From an archaeon (GTDB lineage Archaea; Nanobdellota; Nanobdellia; Woesearchaeales; ARS49), in the NCBI GenBank assembly GCA_020051845.1, contig JAGVQG010000025.1, positions 1 through 40,753 on the forward strand: DNA of 40,753 nt. The letters are read 5' to 3'. Shown here piece by piece: positions 1-9,008 of the stretch; position 1 is the first letter of the stretch; every line of letters begins with the position of its first letter. Below the pieces are notes generated by a model. The model was not told where the DNA came from. It worked only from the letters and a program-made list of their open reading frames with translations, and ran no database searches. Made by a program: the position numbers and the translations under genes.

Positions 1-81
1 CATGCAAAGTCTGGGCGTACCAAAGACTCAAACGCTATGGCGAAGCGTAACTCTCATCACGCCGCTAAAGCCTTGGAATAG
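1..81 (+). CDS. C-terminal end of a CDS truncated by the window edge (unknown)
   Basis: Frame 1 is open from the edge: HAKSGRTKDSNAMAKRNSHHAAKALE then TAG at 79-81; no homology recognised. Confidence 0.3.
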   Translation, partial: HAKSGRTKDSNAMAKRNSHHAAKALE

Positions 82-234
82 TTATGCAACACAGCAATAT
101 AAAAGAAGAAAGAATCAGAGATTCATTTGTGTGATTAATGACCCGCGTCGAGAGACTTTCAACAAAATCTTCTGGTACGCAATCCTTTTATAGTGACCAC
201 ACGGATTTGAAAGACACCACAATACAGGTCAGAA

Positions 235-846
235 ATGAAGAATCACGAACTCCATGACAATTGGGAAAAGACGTGGAGCAATAGTTCAAACCATAATATC
301 ACTGTTTTGGGAAGATATCTGCTCCGTAGGAAACAACAGACCCTAGCTCGGATAGTGAAACGATTGAAAGTTTCCAACGCAATCGATGTCGGATGCGGTC
401 TTGGATACTCGTTGGAGGTATTATCCAAAATACGAATTGATGCCGTCGGAATCGACGCTTCCAACACCGCTGTCGAGTACTGCAGAAAACGAGGGATGCG
501 CGTCACGAGGAAGCTCCTCGAGGATGAGAAGAAGAGATACGACCTCGTTTTCAGCGACGGACTTCTGGAGCATTTCCTGAACTTCTCGGATTATGTGACT
601 CATCTTGGACGAATAAGCAAGAAATATATCATTATCGCACAAACCGACCATGAGGTTCCAATCACCCGCCTCCTTTTGTTGTTAGAATCGCTCATACGAC
701 CCGGGATGAACATGTATGAATATAACTTCAGGATGAAAGATTACATCACCGCATTCGCCAATCATGGATTCAATATTAAATTGACGGAAGGTGTGTTTTT
801 CAACGGCTTCAAATTCTTGGTTTTTGAACGAGAAGAAATATTATGA
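235..846 (+). CDS. Class I SAM-dependent methyltransferase
   Basis: Motif I AIDVGCGLGYSLEVL; DLVFSDGLLEHF; TATA-like cttttatag upstream. Confidence 0.8.
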   Translation: MKNHELHDNWEKTWSNSSNHNITVLGRYLLRRKQQTLARIVKRLKVSNAIDVGCGLGYSLEVLSKIRIDAVGIDASNTAVEYCRKRGMRVTRKLLEDEKKRYDLVFSDGLLEHFLNFSDYVTHLGRISKKYIIIAQTDHEVPITRLLLLLESLIRPGMNMYEYNFRMKDYITAFANHGFNIKLTEGVFFNGFKFLVFEREEIL

Positions 847-1793
847 AACCGTTAACTATATTGAAGATTATATTATTGTCGGTGGGCGTGTCCCTTCTTC
901 TCCGATTGTTGTTCGTAAACGACCCCGAGGCAATAAAATCGGCTTTGGCAGGCGTCAAATATGGTCACTTGGCTGTCGCTTTCTTCATTTATGCTGCCAT
1001 ACTTCTTTTGAGGGCGCGTAAATGGCACATACTAATGCAGGAATTCAAATGGACTGTTAGTTTCAAGAGCTTCTTCCCCGGATACCTGATGATAACATTA
1101 CTTAGCACGATAACTCCTGGAAAGATGGGCGAATTGAGCGCACCTTTCCTGTTCAAGAAACAAGCGCCGATTACTCTGAGCGATGGCTTCGGCATCGTCC
1201 TTATGGACCGATTGATCGAACTCGCGGTTCTTTCTATGTTGGCATTGACAAGCGGCCTGTTGATAATTCACTCTTCCGGTGCTGACTCATTATTGCCATT
1301 CATATATGGGAGCGTGGTAATCTTACTCGTGTTCATTTCTTTCATAACTTTTTTGTATGTACGTCATCCTTCACAGGAACCACATGGAAAGACTAAAGGT
1401 CTGAGCGGAAAGATTAATCTGCTTATGGCGTCATTCCGCGCAATCCGTCTGAGGACCCTTTCAGTCATCGGGATCATAACATTAAGCGTCTGGCTACTCG
1501 AAATAACATCCTATTTCTTTGTCGTGAATGCGTTCATGGATGTTTCATGGTTCACCATCTACATAGTACTTCCGATTGCTGTTCTCGCAGGTATATTGAG
1601 TTTCATCCCTGCCGGTTTAGGAAGCACTGCAACGGTCATCTCTACATTGCTCGTGCATCTGGACTACAACCCCGAAATGAGCGGGATCACTTCGCTCTTC
1701 GCAACGCTGTATCTGACGGGCCTGTTGCTATTCGCGGGTCTTCTCGGAACGCTCATAGTCAACATGGAAAGACCGACGTCACAAAAATCCTGA
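843..1793 (+). CDS. Flippase-like / lysylphosphatidylglycerol synthetase TM-region family membrane protein
   Basis: Multi-TM; PGKMGELSAPFLFK and PAGLGSTATVISTLL typical of the family; ATGA overlap with upstream methyltransferase. Confidence 0.75.
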   Translation: MKPLTILKIILLSVGVSLLLRLLFVNDPEAIKSALAGVKYGHLAVAFFIYAAILLLRARKWHILMQEFKWTVSFKSFFPGYLMITLLSTITPGKMGELSAPFLFKKQAPITLSDGFGIVLMDRLIELAVLSMLALTSGLLIIHSSGADSLLPFIYGSVVILLVFISFITFLYVRHPSQEPHGKTKGLSGKINLLMASFRAIRLRTLSVIGIITLSVWLLEITSYFFVVNAFMDVSWFTIYIVLPIAVLAGILSFIPAGLGSTATVISTLLVHLDYNPEMSGITSLFATLYLTGLLLFAGLLGTLIVNMERPTSQKS

Positions 1794-1813
1794 AAAGGCC
1801 TTAGAAAAGGATT

Positions 1814-2938
1814 CTACTTCTCTATTTCTGATTCCTTGAGTTGGAACATCTTACCATAGTGATCTTCAGAAAGTGGCAGTTGTTTTTTCGCGGTGTCGAT
1901 AACTTTAATATAGCGTTTCATGAAGTCATGGTCCTCTCCGATAAGGCAATACTGGTTGTATTTTCCAAAGTATGGATTCTTCATTATCCTGGCATAGATG
2001 TCTTTCAAAGACTCGTGCATCACATTACCCAGTGATATTTGTACGAACGGGCAGCCGAGTACGTCTCCATAAGGCGATATGTGGAGTGATTCTTTGCCTC
2101 CAGGACATCCTTTCTTTATGATGTAGTTGGCGTCGCTATCATGCACCATGCAATGGTATTTCTCGCGTAGTGTTCTCAGATGCGCCAAGTCTTCTGCGGT
2201 CATCAACACGTCTTTGTTGCCCTCCCAACCACCGGTTGGCGCCGCAAACATCACATTGATGAGTATGTTGTTCGTATCGGCATACTTTATCAGGTTCAGA
2301 AAATGCTCATCATGTATGTTATCATGTGAAACTACCGTATTTATACTCACATTTATGCCCTTCCTTAAGCAAAGCTCTATGCCTTTGATACATCGTTCAT
2401 AGGATCCCTCCTTCAGACGGAAAGAATCATGGGTTTTTGAATCGAAGCTTCCTAAACTGATGTTGATACTGTCAACGCCATGGTCCCGCAATTCCTTCAA
2501 AGATGCCTCATCTAGAAACCAGGCATTTGTTGTTATAGGTATACGATTCCTGTTTCGTGGGATTACATCAAGTATGTCAAAAAGTTTCTTCTTGAACATT
2601 ATTGTCTCGCCACCTTGGAAAGAGAACAGGGTCGCACCCAAATCCATGGCGTCTTTCACAACGCGCTCATAGTCTGCGGGTTGCATCAATGGTGCGTTTC
2701 TCAAAAGCCGATCATTGAAACAGAATTTGCACTTAAAATTACATCCGTAATTTATTGCGAAATCTATGCCGCGTAGCCTCGCACCAGCCTTCGAACCTAC
2801 TTGAGCATGTATGACCTCTTTGGTAAGTCGGGCCATATACAACGGCTTGCGGAAATTAGTACCATACTTCCACATCATACCAAAGCGTTCAAGTCGACGC
2901 ATTAACGTCTGTTTCGAGAATCCACCGCCGTCAACCAT
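1814..2938 (-). CDS. Radical SAM protein, SPASM-like C-terminus
   Basis: CxxxCxxC in NYGCNFKCKFCFND; C-terminal GCPGG...GDVLGCPF. ORF track starts at a TTG (2962); ATG at 2938 lies about 27 nt from TATA atttatatatt. Confidence 0.85.
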   Translation of the reverse strand: MVDGGGFSKQTLMRRLERFGMMWKYGTNFRKPLYMARLTKEVIHAQVGSKAGARLRGIDFAINYGCNFKCKFCFNDRLLRNAPLMQPADYERVVKDAMDLGATLFSFQGGETIMFKKKLFDILDVIPRNRNRIPITTNAWFLDEASLKELRDHGVDSINISLGSFDSKTHDSFRLKEGSYERCIKGIELCLRKGINVSINTVVSHDNIHDEHFLNLIKYADTNNILINVMFAAPTGGWEGNKDVLMTAEDLAHLRTLREKYHCMVHDSDANYIIKKGCPGGKESLHISPYGDVLGCPFVQISLGNVMHESLKDIYARIMKNPYFGKYNQYCLIGEDHDFMKRYIKVIDTAKKQLPLSEDHYGKMFQLKESEIEK

Positions 2939-3038
2939 AGACGAAATTGCGATTTTAGACAATATATAAATGTTGCTGTGACTAAGAATCGGCAGTATTG
3001 CCCATTAAAAATTAATGATTACGTTATAGAGTAATCAA

Positions 3039-4514
3039 TCATCTAGTCTCAACTTCCCTCGGCGTCCATCTGACTCGCTTCAGGAGCTGCAATGATGACC
3101 TCACGTTGCGGTATGCCTCTCCCGGATGCAATATGTTCTGGAGGGTCTTGCGTACCATGAACTTCGGCCTGAAGTAATATTCTCGAAGCGCCCTGTCGCA
3201 GAAGTTGAAAAGGTCCTGGTTCGTGAGTTCAGGAGTCGACAATACGCAATCATACTGTCCGTCTTCAGTGAGCCATTTCGAGAAGTCCGTCGTCATTATG
3301 TAGCCTTTCTCCTTGGCCCAGTCGTAAGACTCGGTTCCTGGGTATAGCATTATCGGAAAGAACTGGACCATGTCTGTATCCATCTCCTTCGCGAAGGCGA
3401 GTGTCTGTTCCATCGTCTCACGCGTCTCGCCTATGTTACCGACCATGTAAGCGGCGTGGACCATCAGTCCGGCCTTCTTGCTATCCTTGACAAACTCCCT
3501 TATCTGAATGATCGCGATTCCCTTCGCTATGTTGTTGAGTATCTGCTGGCTGCCGCTCTCGAAGCCACACGTAACTAGGCGACATCCTGCGGCCTTCATT
3601 TTGACCATAGTCTCATAATCTAGGTCTGCGCGCGTGTTCGCGTACCAGCGGACTTTCAAGCCGCGCTCGATTATCAGTTCCGATATCATGCGCACTCGTT
3701 GTTTGTCTATTGTGAACGTGTCATCCTCGATGCCGACCTCACGCACGAACGGAAGCTCTTTCTTGATGTACTCTAATTCATCGACGACGCTTTCCGGGCT
3801 TCTTGGCCGATATGCCCTGCCGTGTATGGTCTGTGGATAGACACAGAACTTGCATCGTCCGATGCAGCCCCTTCCTGTGATTATCATCACCATAGGGTAT
3901 TGAGCGGCGCCGAAGTAATAATTCCGGATATTGAGGTGTTTTTTGTAGACGCTAGTTACGAATGGAAGGTCGTCGAGGTTCTCTATATGTTGCCTTTCTC
4001 CTGTGAAGACCAGGTCCTTGCCCTTTCGCAGGCAAAGGCCTTTGACCTTCTGCAGACCACCTCCCATGGAAAGGGTCTGCGCGAGTTCCCGCACCGTGTA
4101 ATCATATTCACCCTTGACAATCGCGTCGATGTTTGGGCTGAGCTGAAGGGTCTCTTTGGGCAGGCTTGAGACATGTGTTCCAACCAGGCAGATGAACGTT
4201 TTCGGGAAACGTGATTTTATCTGGTCTGCGACTCGTACATCGTTGTATATGCTGGGTGTGCTTGTCTCCATAACCACGAGATCCGGGATGAATCCTCCAA
4301 GCCGTTCGTACACTTGCGGCAGGGTTATCCTGTCCGCGCACGCGTCGATGAACTTGACGTCGAATCCTTGTTCCTTTTCGAGCACGCCTGTCGCATATGC
4401 GAGCCAGAATGGATAATACACTGTTCCGCTCTTCGTTATTGCAGGACTACGTGAATTGCGCGAGAACTTGCCTATTTCCACCTTGAATGGTGGATTGAGG
4501 AAAAGAACGTTCAT
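3039..4514 (-). CDS. B12-binding-domain radical SAM protein
   Basis: N-terminal MNVLFLNPPF, GRGCIGRCKFCVYP cluster motif; start 4514 preceded by strong SD GAGGTGAGAAG-ATG. Confidence 0.87.
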   Translation of the reverse strand: MNVLFLNPPFKVEIGKFSRNSRSPAITKSGTVYYPFWLAYATGVLEKEQGFDVKFIDACADRITLPQVYERLGGFIPDLVVMETSTPSIYNDVRVADQIKSRFPKTFICLVGTHVSSLPKETLQLSPNIDAIVKGEYDYTVRELAQTLSMGGGLQKVKGLCLRKGKDLVFTGERQHIENLDDLPFVTSVYKKHLNIRNYYFGAAQYPMVMIITGRGCIGRCKFCVYPQTIHGRAYRPRSPESVVDELEYIKKELPFVREVGIEDDTFTIDKQRVRMISELIIERGLKVRWYANTRADLDYETMVKMKAAGCRLVTCGFESGSQQILNNIAKGIAIIQIREFVKDSKKAGLMVHAAYMVGNIGETRETMEQTLAFAKEMDTDMVQFFPIMLYPGTESYDWAKEKGYIMTTDFSKWLTEDGQYDCVLSTPELTNQDLFNFCDRALREYYFRPKFMVRKTLQNILHPGEAYRNVRSSLQLLKRVRWTPREVETR

Positions 4515-4518
4515 CTTC

Positions 4519-4647
4519 TCACCTCTTGGCGAGGATCCGGAGTATCTCAACCAGGTCTTTTCTTAGCAAGTACATCTGGTGGGCTCCGATGAGGATGGCT
4601 ACCGCAATCGGGATCTGGGTGACTAGTATTGATGTCTGCGTGTCCAT
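4519..4647 (-). CDS. Single-TM miniprotein, 42 aa
   Basis: MDTQTSILVTQIPIAVAILIGAHQMYLLRKDLVEILRILAKR*; exactly fills the gap between neighbouring ORFs; similar to the adjacent 40-aa ORF. Confidence 0.7.
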   Translation of the reverse strand: MDTQTSILVTQIPIAVAILIGAHQMYLLRKDLVEILRILAKR

Positions 4648-4648
4648 A

Positions 4649-4771
4649 TCAGTTCTCAAGCATCATTTTTATCCTTTTAATATCCCTTCTCATGACAATC
4701 AACCATACAAGCCCGATGAGTGACAGCACAAAATAAGGGATATGAGTCCATACCAGCTCTGATTCGGTCAT
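4649..4771 (-). CDS. Single-TM miniprotein, 40 aa, paralog of the 42-aa ORF
   Basis: MTESELVWTHIPYFVLSLIGLVWLIVMRRDIKRIKMMLEN*; begins 1 nt after the GT2 stop codon and ends 1 nt before the next ATG. Confidence 0.7.
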   Translation of the reverse strand: MTESELVWTHIPYFVLSLIGLVWLIVMRRDIKRIKMMLEN

Positions 4772-4772
4772 T

Positions 4773-5534
4773 TTAACGGCTTACCAAAGACAAACACCAT
4801 TGCAGGAGTGTGCCAATGGCCAATCCAATACCTGCACCTGGGACCAGTAACAACTTATAAAGTTTGCGAACTCGCAACTCACGACGGTTTTTGATGACCC
4901 AACGGTCGAAAAAGTTGTTTATCCTAACATAGTCAATCAACCGTACATGAGTCTTGGCAAGAGGATCTGTCTTTATCGGTATTGTTTGTATCTTGGCGCC
5001 TCTTTTGAACGCCTCAAGAATCAATTCAAGTTCGATGCCAAAACCTTCTGATTGGATGTCCATGGTGCGGAGCAGGGATATGCGTATGCCCTTATACCCG
5101 CATTGAGGATCGGATATGCCTGGCATTATCAATCCGAACCATACTTTGCTCCACGCATTGACTATACTTCGCCTTTTTGAGCGGAACACGTCCCGCTCAC
5201 CAAGCACGAAATCATTGTGTTTTAGCGCATCTAAGAATTGCGGGATCTGTACAGGGTCGTGTTCTCCGTCCCCATCCATCATTATCGCGTTATCGAAGCC
5301 GTTGTCGATTGCGTACTTGAATCCATCCTTTATCGACTGCGCTTTTCCCTGGTTCTTATCGTGGGCTATGAACGCCACTGGAAAACGCTTCACTATCGCC
5401 ACGGTGTCGTCTTTCGACGCGTTGTCAACGACGACCACATGCGTTGTGTGTTTGAGGACTTCAGGGAGCACCGCACCTATGTGCGCGGACTCGTTATATA
5501 CCGGGATGACTACTATATCCCTTGACAAGCTCAT
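4773..5534 (-). CDS. Glycosyltransferase family 2 (dolichyl-phosphate mannosyl/glucosyltransferase-like) with C-terminal TM
   Basis: VVIPVYNESAHIGAVLPEV, MMDGDGEHDP, QCGYKGIR; hydrophobic C-terminus. Confidence 0.85.
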   Translation of the reverse strand: MSLSRDIVVIPVYNESAHIGAVLPEVLKHTTHVVVVDNASKDDTVAIVKRFPVAFIAHDKNQGKAQSIKDGFKYAIDNGFDNAIMMDGDGEHDPVQIPQFLDALKHNDFVLGERDVFRSKRRSIVNAWSKVWFGLIMPGISDPQCGYKGIRISLLRTMDIQSEGFGIELELILEAFKRGAKIQTIPIKTDPLAKTHVRLIDYVRINNFFDRWVIKNRRELRVRKLYKLLLVPGAGIGLAIGTLLQWCLSLVSR

Positions 5535-6457
5535 TGTTGTGCTCTGTACCAGTCAATCGTTTGATTTATGGAGTCATCAAACTTGGTCTTGGGTTCCCAT
5601 CCTAGGATTCTCTTGGCCTTGCTCACATCCGCGTACATCCGCCAAATCTCAGTCGGCCTGTAGGGCAGGGCGCCTATCTCTATCTTCGAGGATGTATGCG
5701 TGAGTTCGGCAATCTTCAATATCAGATCGTGTATGCTGATCTCAGTCGTGCCTCCGATGTTAATGATCTCGCCGACTGGCTTCTTCTCGGCGGCAAGAAT
5801 GAATCCATCAACAAGGTCCTTGACGAAATTGAACTCGCGGGTCTGTTCTCCCTTTGTCGAGCGTATCGGTTTTCCTGCAAGGCAGTTGGTTATCAATTCT
5901 GGGATAATCGCTTTTGTCGTCTGCGACGGACCGAAAGCATTGAACGGACGGAGGACGACGACCGGCCTTCCCATGTGCGCGTGCAGTCTAGCGTGTAGCT
6001 CTCCTGCGTACTTCGTAATCGCGTAAGGTGAGATAGGTCTTGGACAGGCGTCCTCGCGAAAGGGCACCTTGTCCTGTAATCCATACACTTCTGAAGTCGA
6101 CGTGTAGACAAAGCATTCATAGTCGTTGTACGACTCGAGCAGGTTTGCAGTTCCCTTTGCGTTGACGTCATAAACCTCATCGACATGGGTGAAGCTGGAA
6201 CCGACATGGTTGTACGCCGCGAGATGGAAGACAATCTCTGGCTTGAGCTTTTTGACCTGCTGCAGGGAGTCGACGTTCCGTATGTCCGCTTCCATGACAT
6301 GTATCGAGTCCCAGATATGCTTGAGACGAATGTTCTTGACTACGCTATCATATCTCGTCATTATCGTGACATCTGCACCCTCTTTAACGAGCCTTTCTAC
6401 AAGATGTGATGCTATGAAGCCTGAACCACCCGTGACTAGAACTCTCTTTCCCTTCAT
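5531..6457 (-). CDS. NAD-dependent epimerase/dehydratase (extended SDR)
   Basis: VTGGSGFIASHL, STSEVYG, YAITK, LPYRPTEIWRMYADVSKAKRILGW. Confidence 0.87.
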   Translation of the reverse strand: MKGKRVLVTGGSGFIASHLVERLVKEGADVTIMTRYDSVVKNIRLKHIWDSIHVMEADIRNVDSLQQVKKLKPEIVFHLAAYNHVGSSFTHVDEVYDVNAKGTANLLESYNDYECFVYTSTSEVYGLQDKVPFREDACPRPISPYAITKYAGELHARLHAHMGRPVVVLRPFNAFGPSQTTKAIIPELITNCLAGKPIRSTKGEQTREFNFVKDLVDGFILAAEKKPVGEIINIGGTTEISIHDLILKIAELTHTSSKIEIGALPYRPTEIWRMYADVSKAKRILGWEPKTKFDDSINQTIDWYRAQQ

Positions 6458-6458
6458 T

Positions 6459-7145
6459 TCAAACCCCTCCCAATGTGTAGAACTCCTTGAGTTGATTCTC
6501 TGCCGCTTCCTTCTCGACCGTGTCGTTTATCGTGATGTGCTTACCAGTATGTTTGTACTCATAAAGCTGTCCTGCGTTCACGACCTTCTCAAGGAATGTG
6601 ACCATATTATCCCCTGGAGTGATCAGGTCTAACGCTTTATTCTCGAATACCATGAAACCTATGTTCATCCATTGGTTCAGGACGGGCTTTTCTCTGAATG
6701 ATGTGACCTTGAATTGGCTGTCTGAATAAACAAGACCAAAGGAGATGCGCAAAGGGAACGTGGTTATGGTCACCATTCCGCCCGTGTTTTTGTGGAAGCT
6801 TACAAGATCATTTATGTCGACATTGGCTATCGTGTCGCCATAGACTACGATGAAACGGTCAGATAGGAGATTTTTCGCTGCTTTGATTCGGCCGATTATA
6901 TCCACATCGCCGGCGTCAGAAAATTCGACCTTCCACCCATGGTCGTTTTTCTTTATGTAGTCCTTGATTACATCGCCTTTATAACCGATTGCGAGCACAA
7001 AGTCAGTGTATTTCTTCTGAGCGAAATATCCCATGACATGCTCAAGCAATGGTTTTTCACCGACATAGACCATTGGCTTTGGTATGTCTTCAGTTATGGG
7101 CCTTAAACGCAGGCCTTTGCCGCCGCATAATATCAAGATTTTCAT
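6459..7145 (-). CDS. Sugar-1-phosphate nucleotidyltransferase
   Basis: LCGGKGLRLRPITEDIPKPM, VVYGDTIANVD, FREKP. Confidence 0.87.
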   Translation of the reverse strand: MKILILCGGKGLRLRPITEDIPKPMVYVGEKPLLEHVMGYFAQKKYTDFVLAIGYKGDVIKDYIKKNDHGWKVEFSDAGDVDIIGRIKAAKNLLSDRFIVVYGDTIANVDINDLVSFHKNTGGMVTITTFPLRISFGLVYSDSQFKVTSFREKPVLNQWMNIGFMVFENKALDLITPGDNMVTFLEKVVNAGQLYEYKHTGKHITINDTVEKEAAENQLKEFYTLGGV

Positions 7146-7309
7146 GACAATAACTGTGATGTCGAGAACAGACTGATTATAAAGCTTTCTGGAACAGTGA
7201 GATATGGTTATTAAAGTCGTTAAAGAGGTTTCTGGAGCACTTAATCTGCGGTCGAATTCTGAGAAATAACCACGGGATCAGATTGGCCCTTATCAAGCTA
7301 GATCTTGTA

Positions 7310-8944
7310 TTAATCGATTCTTTTAAGTATCGTTATCTTTGGGTTCACGAAAGACACAGGAATATCAGTCAGGGTCACTTCTTTGAATTCAGCCACCACA
7401 CGATACCCTGCCTCACCATCCAGTAATTCAGAAAATAGTTGGGTGGATTCAAAGAATGACTGTGAACTATGATCTCCTTCGACAAAACGATAATCGTCGA
7501 AATATCTTCCATAATAATCGTCCGAGAGTATGATGTACTGCGGGGATTTTTCGGTGATTAGCTTATTTATGTTCTCTGCGTTCTCGGATCGCGTTCCTGA
7601 AGAAAGCCTCAAGACAGTATATTGAGGGAGTGTAGCGCTGACTTTCTGGCCGGTGAACAACTCATTAGGCGCGCTGATGTTTTTCACGGGCAGCACAGGT
7701 TCATAGCGTCCTGCGAATGATCCAATAAGCGTTCCTGACGGTATGTTGGTCACAATCCAGTCTCTGGCCGCATATCTCGAATCATGCATGAATTGTTGGT
7801 CTAACTCGACCGAGTAGACAAGGGACAAGCCCAAAATCAAGATCAACACTATCACGCGCGAGCGTCTGGAAAATACTGGCGCGCTGATAAGTATCCCCGC
7901 TGAGATGACAAGGACAGGAATTATGCAGATCATGTATCTTGCTGGCGCGAAAGTCCACCAGCCGACGCCAAAGAAATAGAACAGCGCGAACAATGGCAGC
8001 ACCAGGATGTTCTTGTTCTTTTGAGTGAATAGAAGCCAGATGATCGCGATCAATGCGACTATCGCTAACGGCGCCCCTAGCATTGAGATGATGTTGTACA
8101 GGTGCTGCAGATAACCCACTCCACCCACTATTCCTGAATCGACATTCTGTGTTTGGAAGACATACACAATGAAATTCTGATAAATCGATATGAGAGATTT
8201 CACTGGATGCATCACTATGAAAGGCGTGCCGATTGCGAATCCCAAAAGCGCCATCGACATGAACTTTATCGACGATACTATCCTTCGCTTTTGAGTCAGT
8301 ATAATGGCGAACAGGCAGAACGCTATGAAGTTAAGGGTTATGAATTTCGTAGAAAAAGATATTCCTGCGAACAATCCTGCCCAATATAATTTACGTGAAT
8401 CTTGTTCTTTCATCGCCATTGTCAAAAACAACAGTCCCACCATCAACCACATTGTCGCGGCCAGGTCGCTGTTGGTGAATTTTGCGTGTATGATTATGCC
8501 TGGCGTGACCGCCAATAGCGCAGCGGCGATAAGCCCTGCAGTCTTTCCAGCCACGTTCTTTCCTATCAAATACGCCAAGAATACTATGGCAATCGCCATC
8601 AACACACTTATAGACCTGGCTATGATATAGACGGTATAGATGAAAGATTCATCGGTCCTCAGATATTCCACGGTCAAAGGCACACCAGTCAATTTGAGAT
8701 ACAAATAGTATGGTGCAAGTGCTGCTATGATAGTGTACGCATGCATCGTTGGGCGAGGTATCTTGTCGAAAAAATTGGGATGGAGCGTTCCGCTCCTCGC
8801 CATGCTCATCACGGCAGGTACGTAAGAGTCCGGCTCCCATGCGGCCGGTAAGCCCCATGTCATTCCTGTCGAACAAAGGGCCGATGCTGTAAGCAGTATG
8901 ATAATCAACAAAGCATTGCTACCGATTAAACTTCCGAGTTTCAT
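7310..8944 (-). CDS. GT-C / PMT_2-type glycosyltransferase (multi-TM)
   Basis: WEPDSYVP early acidic motif, many TM helices, AGLFAGISFSTKF; ATG at 8944 preferred over the upstream GTG at 8959. Confidence 0.75.
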   Translation of the reverse strand: MKLGSLIGSNALLIIILLTASALCSTGMTWGLPAAWEPDSYVPAVMSMARSGTLHPNFFDKIPRPTMHAYTIIAALAPYYLYLKLTGVPLTVEYLRTDESFIYTVYIIARSISVLMAIAIVFLAYLIGKNVAGKTAGLIAAALLAVTPGIIIHAKFTNSDLAATMWLMVGLLFLTMAMKEQDSRKLYWAGLFAGISFSTKFITLNFIAFCLFAIILTQKRRIVSSIKFMSMALLGFAIGTPFIVMHPVKSLISIYQNFIVYVFQTQNVDSGIVGGVGYLQHLYNIISMLGAPLAIVALIAIIWLLFTQKNKNILVLPLFALFYFFGVGWWTFAPARYMICIIPVLVISAGILISAPVFSRRSRVIVLILILGLSLVYSVELDQQFMHDSRYAARDWIVTNIPSGTLIGSFAGRYEPVLPVKNISAPNELFTGQKVSATLPQYTVLRLSSGTRSENAENINKLITEKSPQYIILSDDYYGRYFDDYRFVEGDHSSQSFFESTQLFSELLDGEAGYRVVAEFKEVTLTDIPVSFVNPKITILKRID

Positions 8945-9008
8945 TCCCAACACAACCACGACAAACAGTCACTATTTATTCCTTCGCATCGACAATAAAG
9001 TGATATTT

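Noticed and set aside
2-193. 63-aa plus-strand ORF at the window start
   Set aside because: Frame 1 gives a more plausible truncated C-terminus; this ORF has no promoter or SD and no protein-like pattern.
7250-7265. ggtcgaattctgag resembling a T-loop
   Set aside because: No cloverleaf can be folded around it in the intergenic region.
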